A stretch of 64,000 nt of DNA from an uncultured Saprospiraceae bacterium (GTDB lineage: Bacteria > Bacteroidota > Bacteroidia > Chitinophagales > Saprospiraceae), in assembly GCA_937926205.1 (NCBI GenBank), contig CALEYL010000008.1:157594-221593 (forward strand), read 5' to 3'. Below the pieces are notes generated by a model, which saw only the letters and a list, made by a program, of their open reading frames with translations, ran no database searches and was not told the origin of the DNA. Each line of letters opens with the position of its first letter. Position 1 is the first letter of the stretch. Shown here one piece after another: positions 55,903 to 61,696 of this stretch. The position numbers were made by a program, and so were the translations under genes.

Positions 55903-57048
55903 ATGAAAAAGCTTGTACTCTCTATTCCAGGACTCATTTGTGGCCTGATGTTGCAGGCACAGATTACCGTCAACAATACCACTTTCCCGGAAGTAGGTGA
56001 TACGTTGTATACTGCCATTGACAACATGCCGAGCAACATCAGCATTACGTCGCCAGGCGGTCCTCAAAGCTGGAGTTTTGCAAGTTTACAAGCGCCATTC
56101 ACACGGCGCACCATTGTTCAGGCTGCGGCATCCGGCCCTGCGGCGGGGGTTTTCCCATCTGCTGATGTCCTGTTGTCATTGGGCAACAACAGCGATGGCT
56201 ATTTCAATGTCACGAACAATCGCTTTGAACTCGTTGGCATCAGCGGCATGGATCCGATTGGGCAGGGCGTTCAGATTCAGGCACGCTATAGTCCTCCTGT
56301 CATCTACCGCCGTTCGCCCATGAATTTTTTTGATGTCAATCAATCCCAAAGTGCACTTCTGGTTGCTTTTGCAGCAGACGACCTGCCATCGGCCATACTC
56401 GATTTGTTACCCATAACCCCGGATTCTTTGCGAATCAGAATCAGTACCAATCGGGTAGATGTTGTAGATGCATGGGGGACGCTTACGATTCCGGGAGGCA
56501 TTTATGATGTATTGCGTGAAAAACGCACACAGTATCAGGATGTGCGTTTAGACATAAGAGTTGGCTTTTTCCCGTGGCAGGACATCACCGACATCGTGCT
56601 CCAGCTAACAGGAATTGAGGGCATTGCCCAATTAGGCCAGGATACCACAGTGACCTATAATTTCTTTAGCAACGAAGCCAAAGAACCCATTGCCGTCGTC
56701 ACCATGAACGATGCCGGAACAGCTCCGGCAACGGTGGAATACAAGGCAAAAGAGGTTGTTTCCAATGTTCAGAATACCAATGGCCTGAAACCGGGGGTTT
56801 ATGCCTTCCCCAACCCAGCCATTGTTAATGTGCGCTTCGAATTTTCCAATTTGCCGAAAGGCGAATACACCCTCAGGATTTTTAATGTTCTGGGTGAAGA
56901 GGTGATGAAAAAGCGCTATTATGTAAATGGCAGCCGGACGGAAAAAGTAGATATTTCCCAACTCAAAAAAGGCGCGTACCTCTACAGCTTAGTCAACGAT
57001 CGCGGTAAAACACTGGTGACCAAGCGTTTGGTAGTGGTTCGTCCGTAA
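55903..57048 (+). CDS. Secreted protein with T9SS type A sorting domain
   Basis: A 381-residue secreted protein. The ATG at 55903 starts the signal peptide MKKLVLSIPGLICGLMLQAQ; an in-frame TTG two codons earlier is possible but less likely. The central part (about 22-290) is beta-rich and matches no family I recognise. The last 85 residues form a type A T9SS sorting domain: VYAFPNPAIVNVRFEFSNLP, LRIFNVLGEEV and ISQLKKGAYLYSLVNDRGKT, ending in KRLVVVRP. It is therefore exported through T9SS to the surface or medium. It lies just before the protease gene (30-nt gap), but the two are probably unrelated in location (one secreted, one cytosolic). Confidence 0.88.
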   Translation: MKKLVLSIPGLICGLMLQAQITVNNTTFPEVGDTLYTAIDNMPSNISITSPGGPQSWSFASLQAPFTRRTIVQAAASGPAAGVFPSADVLLSLGNNSDGYFNVTNNRFELVGISGMDPIGQGVQIQARYSPPVIYRRSPMNFFDVNQSQSALLVAFAADDLPSAILDLLPITPDSLRIRISTNRVDVVDAWGTLTIPGGIYDVLREKRTQYQDVRLDIRVGFFPWQDITDIVLQLTGIEGIAQLGQDTTVTYNFFSNEAKEPIAVVTMNDAGTAPATVEYKAKEVVSNVQNTNGLKPGVYAFPNPAIVNVRFEFSNLPKGEYTLRIFNVLGEEVMKKRYYVNGSRTEKVDISQLKKGAYLYSLVNDRGKTLVTKRLVVVRP

Positions 57049-57078
57049 TCCGGTTTCATATTCGGAGATTTTTTCTGC

Positions 57079-58170
57079 ATGAAAGAGATCATCAATTCTT
57101 TTAGTGAAGTTGTTGTACAAATTGCGACGCCATACAGCACCGGAACCGGGTTTTATGTGAAGGACTACGACGTCATTGTCACCAATGAGCACGTCGTGCG
57201 CGACAATCGCAACGTCATTGTCAAGGTCAACGGAATGCTGAAAAAAATGAGCAGGGTGCTCTATTTAGACCCTACCCACGACCTTGCTTTTCTTGAAATG
57301 CCTGCAAATTCTGAAAAAATCAAGACTTCCATTAAGCTGGCGAACGGCACAGAAGTCGTTGCAGGGGAAGCAATCATCGCCATCGGGCACCCGTTCGGCC
57401 TGAAATACGCAGCAACGCAGGGCATCATTTCGAATGTGATGTATCAAAGCGGCAACCTGAACTATTACCAGCACGATGCAGCGCTGAATCCGGGTAACAG
57501 CGGCGGCCCTTTAGTCAATTTGGCCGGCGAAGTCGTTGGGGTCAATACTTTTATTATTGAAAACGGCGACAATGTCGGGTTTTCGCTGCCGGTGCAATAC
57601 CTGCAAAAGGCGCTGGATGAATTTACCGGCCTGGGTCGGCGAATCAGTGTGCGTTGCCACTCCTGCTCGAATATTGTTTTTGAAGAAACGGCACAACAAG
57701 GTTACTGTTCCCATTGCGGCGCCAAAGTAATGCTGCCGAATATGGTTGACGCTTATGAAGCAACCGGGGTTGCCAAGACCATAGAAGACATGCTGGCCAA
57801 TGCCGGTCACGATGTAGAGTTATCCAGACGTGGACCAAACAATTGGGAAATCCTTGAAGGAAGTGCGCGCGTCAACGTGTTGTACTACGAAGAAACCGGT
57901 CTCATCACCGGCGATGCTTATCTCTGCATGCTGCCGAAAGAAAACATCCAGTCGCTCTACGAGTTTTTGCTGCGTCAAAACTATCAAACCGAAAGTCTGA
58001 CCTTCAGCGTCCGCGGCCAGGACATCATTATATCTCTCCTGATTTACGACCGTTATTTTAATGTCGAAACCGGCTCCCGGTTGTTTCGGTATCTTTTTGA
58101 GAAGGCCGACGAATACGACAACATATTGGTGGAACAATACGGCGCCATCTGGAAAAGCGAAGAAGATTGA
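57079..58170 (+). CDS. Cytoplasmic trypsin-like (HtrA-type) protease with zinc ribbon and YbjN-like domain
   Basis: A 363-residue protein without a signal peptide or membrane segment. Residues 1-190 form a trypsin-like fold with an intact triad: His38 (VTNEHVV), Asp68 (DPTHDLAF) and Ser141 (NPGNSGGPL). Residues 193-213 hold a zinc ribbon, CHSC then CSHC (Cys193, 196, 210, 213), where HtrA proteins would carry PDZ. The C-terminal part (about 225-345) resembles the YbjN or type III chaperone-like fold (DVELSRRGPNNWEILEGSAR, ISLLIYDRYFNVETGSRLF). A soluble protease with this architecture may act on cytosolic client proteins. Being inside the cell, it needs a way to control activity, perhaps through the C-terminal domains (inference). 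Confidence 0.85.
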   Translation: MKEIINSFSEVVVQIATPYSTGTGFYVKDYDVIVTNEHVVRDNRNVIVKVNGMLKKMSRVLYLDPTHDLAFLEMPANSEKIKTSIKLANGTEVVAGEAIIAIGHPFGLKYAATQGIISNVMYQSGNLNYYQHDAALNPGNSGGPLVNLAGEVVGVNTFIIENGDNVGFSLPVQYLQKALDEFTGLGRRISVRCHSCSNIVFEETAQQGYCSHCGAKVMLPNMVDAYEATGVAKTIEDMLANAGHDVELSRRGPNNWEILEGSARVNVLYYEETGLITGDAYLCMLPKENIQSLYEFLLRQNYQTESLTFSVRGQDIIISLLIYDRYFNVETGSRLFRYLFEKADEYDNILVEQYGAIWKSEED

Positions 58171-58516
58171 GCGTTTTCCGGCGCAACAAACAACCTGCCT
58201 GACCACTAGTTCTGCGCATGACAATAGTTTATGAAGCCCGGTACGCCTGCGATTGGGCAATACCGATCCATAGCCATTTCAGCTCAACCTCCATGATCGG
58301 GATTGAGTCAGGCGCAGCAAACCAGTTCTGTAAAGAGTGAAACCTTCTCTTTACAATTTTAAATTAATAAACCGGGAAAAAAGGTGCGGAGCGTTTTGGG
58401 GATACCGGCAAAGGTGCGTCATAGGGAAGGGCAATTCGGAAAAGGATGGAGTTAAAAGCGTGTTTGCCTGAATCAAGAACTTTTGTGCCGGTAATAGTTT
58501 TTTAAGGCAGGAGCGC
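58171..58516. other. Gene-free stretch after the protease gene
   Basis: These 346 nt hold a hairpin at 58329-58360 and otherwise no gene, tRNA or repeat I can support. The ORF on the minus strand at 58351-58584 has no family resemblance and overlaps a better small ORF. Confidence 0.4.
58329..58360 (+). terminator. Hairpin resembling a terminator
   Basis: TGTAAAGAG (58329-58337) and CTCTTTACA (58347-58355) form a perfect 9-bp stem with a 9-nt loop, followed by ATTTT. It lies about 160 nt past the protease gene, so it may be a late terminator. Confidence 0.5.
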
Positions 58517-58624
58517 CTAGTAATAACGGCTCCTGCTGCGTGGTGCAAAAACATTGGAAACCATAATAAGGCCTCCGCCCACAATAAATGCCCCCGTTGC
58601 GATGTAAAGAATTAACATGACCAT
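58517..58624 (-). CDS. Very small membrane protein (35 aa)
   Basis: A 35-residue ORF beginning MVMLILYIATGAFIVGGGLI, with one hydrophobic helix (about 3-25) and a polar basic tail ending APRSRSRYY. Its start could also be at 58618 (MLILYIATG). No family is recognised. The single-helix plus Arg/Tyr-rich tail pattern and a flanking gene-free zone make it a plausible small protein, but translation is not shown. It lies downstream of rnpA in the same direction (112-nt gap). Confidence 0.4.
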   Translation of the reverse strand: MVMLILYIATGAFIVGGGLIMVSNVFAPRSRSRYY

Positions 58625-58736
58625 ACGTTTTTGAGTGAAAAAAATGGGTTTCTACGATATGTTCACGAGGACAGCGGCTAAGATGAGAAAAAATGTCTGA
58701 TGCATCACAAATAATGGAAAAATTTTTATGTTTTTT

Positions 58737-59144
58737 TTAACGTACCGGCGATTCATCGTTTCTGTACTTCAAAAAGCGGCGGATGATGTTCTGCATGGAT
58801 TCCTCTATGATGCCTAGCGGCAACTCCTCCATTGCTGTGTAAATCAGCATAAAAACATATTGTTCTTCTTCTTGCTGCAATTCACGGTAGAGCCGGTATT
58901 TGTTCATCCTGTAGGCTTCGCGCATCAGGCGTCGGATCCGGTTGCGCACAACCGCTTTTTTAAATTTCTTCCGGGGGACGCTCATCGCCACCTGCACCGG
59001 ATAAGTCGCCCCGGGCGTCACTTCCATCGGCAACCAAACCAACCGGATCGGATATTTGGCAAAGGAATGACCTTCAGCAAAAAGCCGCTCTATGGCTTTT
59101 TTACTGCACAATCGTTCTGCTTTGGTAAAAGAGAAGTCTGGCAT
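58737..59144 (-). CDS. rnpA: Ribonuclease P protein component
   Basis: A 135-residue basic protein subunit of RNase P, which helps the RNA subunit cleave tRNA 5' leaders. It shows KAERLCSKKAIERLFAEGHS (8-27), VAMSVPRKKFKKAVVRNRIR (52-71) and RLMREAYR (72-79), which carry the conserved RNR box. Length is normal. The usual neighbour rpmH is not directly upstream: the 142 nt before the start hold only a palindrome and the radC promoter region, so the common rpmH-rnpA operon is broken or lies elsewhere. Confidence 0.95.
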   Translation of the reverse strand: MPDFSFTKAERLCSKKAIERLFAEGHSFAKYPIRLVWLPMEVTPGATYPVQVAMSVPRKKFKKAVVRNRIRRLMREAYRMNKYRLYRELQQEEEQYVFMLIYTAMEELPLGIIEESMQNIIRRFLKYRNDESPVR

Positions 59145-59148
59145 ACGA

Positions 59149-59200
59149 ACGGTTGACGGTGGACGGTTGACGGTAGACGGGGCCGTCCACCGTCAACCGT
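59149..59200. repeat. 18-bp perfect inverted repeat upstream of rnpA
   Basis: ACGGTTGACGGTGGACGG (59149-59166) and CCGTCCACCGTCAACCGT (59183-59200) are exact inverted copies around a 16-nt loop that itself repeats TTGACGGTAGACGG. The run of As lies on the wrong side for a terminator on either strand, so it is more likely an intergenic repeat (REP-like) or a structural element. Confidence 0.7.
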
Positions 59201-59286
59201 GAAAAAAAATCGGCTGAAAGTTATGGAATTTTTCAAGTCTGGTGTCTTAATCCCGAAAGTTCCTTAATCATTAAGTCACCAAGCAC

Positions 59287-59997
59287 ATGCATACCTATCC
59301 GACAGAAAGCGCACAAACGATCAAAGCCTGGGCGGAAGAAGACCGCCCCCGTGAAAAATTACTGCTGAAAGGCCGGCAAAACCTGACAGACGCTGAGTTA
59401 TTGGCCATTGTACTGGGGTCTGGTTCCAGAAATGAATCAGCTGTCGCCCTGGCTCGTCGCATTCTTTCTGAAAGCGACAACAACCTTAATGAACTGGGTA
59501 AACGCAGCATCAGCGAATTGCAAAAATTCAAAGGCGTAGGCGAAGCCAAAGCCATTGCGGTTGTTGCGGCACTGGAACTGGGGCGCCGGCGACAGGTTGC
59601 TGATGTGTCCACCAAAGTTCAGGTCACCAGCAGCCAGCAGGCTTATCAGGCTTTTGCATCCTCTTTGTCCGATCTTCCTCACGAAGAATTCTGGATCCTG
59701 CTGCTCAACCGGGCCAATCGCATTACCGGTAAGGTGCAAATCAGTTCGGGAGGCATCAGTGGAACCGTCGTGGATGCAAAAATACTTTTCCGCCGGGCCA
59801 TTGAAGGCAATGCAGTCTCCGTTATTCTGGGGCACAACCACCCTTCCGGGAATACGCAACCAAGCCAGGCCGACATCGAATTGACCCGAAAACTGGTGCG
59901 TGCCGGACAAACACTCGACATCGGCGTGCTGGATCACCTCATTCTGGGAGATCGGGGATATTATAGTTTTGCGGATGAAGGGATGCTGGGCGGGTGA
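59287..59997 (+). CDS. radC: RadC family (JAB/MPN metalloprotease-like) protein
   Basis: A 236-residue protein named for DNA repair, although its real role is unsettled. The N-terminal part (about 8-95) has the UPF0758-type start WAEEDRPREKLLLKGRQNLT and a helix-hairpin-helix-like segment, ISELQKFKGVGEAKAIAVVA. The C-terminal JAB/MPN part (about 110-235) has the zinc site in LGHNHPSGNTQPSQAD: His183, His185 and Asp196, with Ser193. It ends in DHLILGDRGYYSF. The length is typical. It is transcribed away from rnpA. Confidence 0.95.
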   Translation: MHTYPTESAQTIKAWAEEDRPREKLLLKGRQNLTDAELLAIVLGSGSRNESAVALARRILSESDNNLNELGKRSISELQKFKGVGEAKAIAVVAALELGRRRQVADVSTKVQVTSSQQAYQAFASSLSDLPHEEFWILLLNRANRITGKVQISSGGISGTVVDAKILFRRAIEGNAVSVILGHNHPSGNTQPSQADIELTRKLVRAGQTLDIGVLDHLILGDRGYYSFADEGMLGG

Positions 59998-59999
59998 CC

Positions 60000-60327
60000 C
60001 CGGATGAGGCACACAGAAATCCGCGTCATCCGCATCACCTGTGTCATCCCTAACTGCCGTCAGCAGGCGTGTTCCGATAAAACGACGATGGGAACGCGGA
60101 TGACGCGAATGACGCGGAATACACGGAAACGCAACACAGAAACATCTGTGTCATCAGTGTTTAACCGCGTCATCAGCGTTCCTGAAACACAACACAGAGA
60201 AAACGGATGATGCTAATGACGCGGAATACACAGATAAAGCCACGAAGAACACACAAGGAGCAGCACACCACTGTGCATAAAGCTTCCGAAACAGCTAAAA
60301 TTTCAATAACAACTAAATATATTCCTT
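60000..60327. repeat. Degenerate CGCGTCATC/GATGACGCG repeats ahead of the GxxExxY gene
   Basis: This 328-nt stretch has no ORF but is full of related words in both orientations: CGCGTCATCCGC, GCGGATGACGCG, CCGCGTCATCAGCG, ATCTGTGTCATCAG. A 17-nt unit, AATGACGCGGAATACAC, occurs twice (60108-60124 and 60215-60231). Similar repeats commonly stand next to GxxExxY genes in other genomes, so it may be part of a mobile or replicating unit (recollection, not verified here). Confidence 0.65.
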
Positions 60328-60684
60328 ATGCTCAAATACGAAGAATTAACCCATGAAATCCTCAATGCTTTTTATGAAGTCTACAATGAGCTGGGCTACG
60401 GATTTTTGGAAAAGGTCTATCAAAATGCCCTGGTATTTGAATTAAAAGAAAGAGGCTTTACAGTAACTTCACAAAGGAGGTGCCTTGTCTATTACAAAGG
60501 AAAAGAAGTTGGCGAATATTACGCCGACATCATTGTCAACGATTTGATCGTATTAGAACTAAAAGCTTGCGAATCCATTTTAGAACACCATAAATTCCAA
60601 TTGCTAAATTACCTGAAGGCCAGTTCTTTAGAATCAGGGTTCGTTCTGAATTTTGGCAAAAAACCGACAGGAAACGAGCCTTAA
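60328..60684 (+). CDS. GxxExxY protein (PD-(D/E)XK nuclease-like)
   Basis: A 118-residue protein of the GxxExxY family (TIGR04256). The name motif is G25-F-L-E28-K-V-Y31 in NELGYGFLEKVYQNALVFEL. A nuclease-type active site of the PD-(D/E)XK form is visible: Asp67 in YYADIIV and Glu77-Leu-Lys79 in LIVLELKACE, with LEHHKFQLLNYLKAS next. The length is normal. It directly follows a 300-nt stretch of short palindromic repeats, the usual setting for this family. Its role is unknown; an activity on the neighbouring repeats, as in other repeat-associated nuclease or transposase genes, is a hypothesis. Confidence 0.9.
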   Translation: MLKYEELTHEILNAFYEVYNELGYGFLEKVYQNALVFELKERGFTVTSQRRCLVYYKGKEVGEYYADIIVNDLIVLELKACESILEHHKFQLLNYLKASSLESGFVLNFGKKPTGNEP

Positions 60685-60695
60685 GCGTTTTTGAG

Positions 60696-61367
60696 TCATT
60701 TTCCCAGATTGAAATTCAGGCCAAACAGCAGCGCCATCGACTGATGTGTAGCATGATCCGGAAAAACGCCATCTCGAAAATAGTTGGTAAGCCCCATGCT
60801 GTACCGTGCTTCCATGTTGAACGAGATGGCTTCTTCAATAACCCATGCTGCGCCAAACCCGAAAACAGCACCGGCATCGGTTTTTCTGAACGCATCGGTA
60901 TCGTCGCGATCAAAGTTACCTTCGGTCATAGGCAGCACAAATTTTTCCTGAATCAGTTTGGCGCCATACACCCCGGCGTAAGGGCCGTACCGGAAACCGC
61001 CCGATCCAAAACGCCATTGAACGGTGACCGGAAAAACCAGGTAGTAGAAATGTTTTTTGGCGTTGCCTTCCGCAATTGGATTTCCTTCAATATCGGTTAT
61101 CGTTGCCTGAAATTTACTGCCCTTTTGTTCAATCAGCGCCTCAGCCTGAACGGCCAGTCGCTTTCCCGAATGACAGGCTACCCGCAAACCAAGCGCATAG
61201 CCTGTCTTGGTTTGACTGTCCAAAACATCATTTTCAATCCGTTCATTGGTAAAATTGGGGCCGAGTGCGAGGCCCCCCGACCACTTTACTTGTGCCGAAA
61301 GTAAAACAGGGAATGCCAGCGCGCACAATACCACGCCAAAGCCGCCTTTGAAAGTGATTTTTTGCAT
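60696..61367 (-). CDS. Outer-membrane beta-barrel protein (porin/PorT-like family)
   Basis: A 223-residue exported protein. The signal peptide covers about residues 1-25 (KGGFGVVLCALAFPVLLSAQ). The rest alternates hydrophobic and polar residues as in eight- to ten-stranded barrels: WSGGLALGPNFTNERI, YALGLRVACHSGKRLAVQAE, FYYLVFPVTVQWRFGSGGFR, SFNMEARYSMGLTNYF, ending LLFGLNFNLGK. This fits the outer-membrane beta-barrel domain PF13568 found in PorT-like proteins. Function unknown. It lies convergent with the GxxExxY gene (11-nt gap) and divergent from the NACHT gene. Confidence 0.82.
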   Translation of the reverse strand: MQKITFKGGFGVVLCALAFPVLLSAQVKWSGGLALGPNFTNERIENDVLDSQTKTGYALGLRVACHSGKRLAVQAEALIEQKGSKFQATITDIEGNPIAEGNAKKHFYYLVFPVTVQWRFGSGGFRYGPYAGVYGAKLIQEKFVLPMTEGNFDRDDTDAFRKTDAGAVFGFGAAWVIEEAISFNMEARYSMGLTNYFRDGVFPDHATHQSMALLFGLNFNLGK

Positions 61368-61696
61368 GTAAAAAGGGTTTTGTGTTGTAAAGGATTAGGC
61401 TTAGAACGTCAACAACTCAATCTGTTATAAAGAGGCGCCTGGTTTAACTTTTGGATGCCTGAAGGCCGCGGGGCGCATAGCAATTGCGGTATTTGCTATA
61501 AAAGCCCTATTTGAAAACTGATGTTCAAAATATGTAGGAATTGTTTATGCTGGTTGTTAGTAATAGCGCTGGCCGGAGAATAGATTTTGCAATAACCTTT
61601 CCCTATCTTATACGCACCTATCCAATAGTTTATTAAATTTGTATATGATTGCAGTTTCCCCTGCACCTTGCTCTGATATCCAAACTGAGACGCAAT
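61368..61696. other. Divergent promoter region before the NACHT gene
   Basis: These 329 nt hold no gene. A -7 element (TAAATTTG, 61634-61641) lies 55 nt before the NACHT start, with no clear -33. The rest has no repeat or tRNA that I can support. Confidence 0.4.
61634..61641 (+). promoter_or_regulatory. Promoter -7 element for the NACHT gene
   Basis: TAAATTTG matches TAnnTTTG exactly, 55 nt before the ATG. The -33 box is not recognisable at the usual spacing. Confidence 0.4.

Noticed and set aside
58351..58584. A 77-residue minus-strand ORF overlapping the small 35-residue frame.
   Set aside because: It has no domain, mixed composition and a hairpin nearby; the smaller in-frame ORF has a clearer membrane helix.
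59149..59200. The 18-bp inverted repeat as the terminator of rnpA or radC.
   Set aside because: The A-run lies after the stem on the plus strand, which is the wrong side for either direction, and it lies upstream of both genes.
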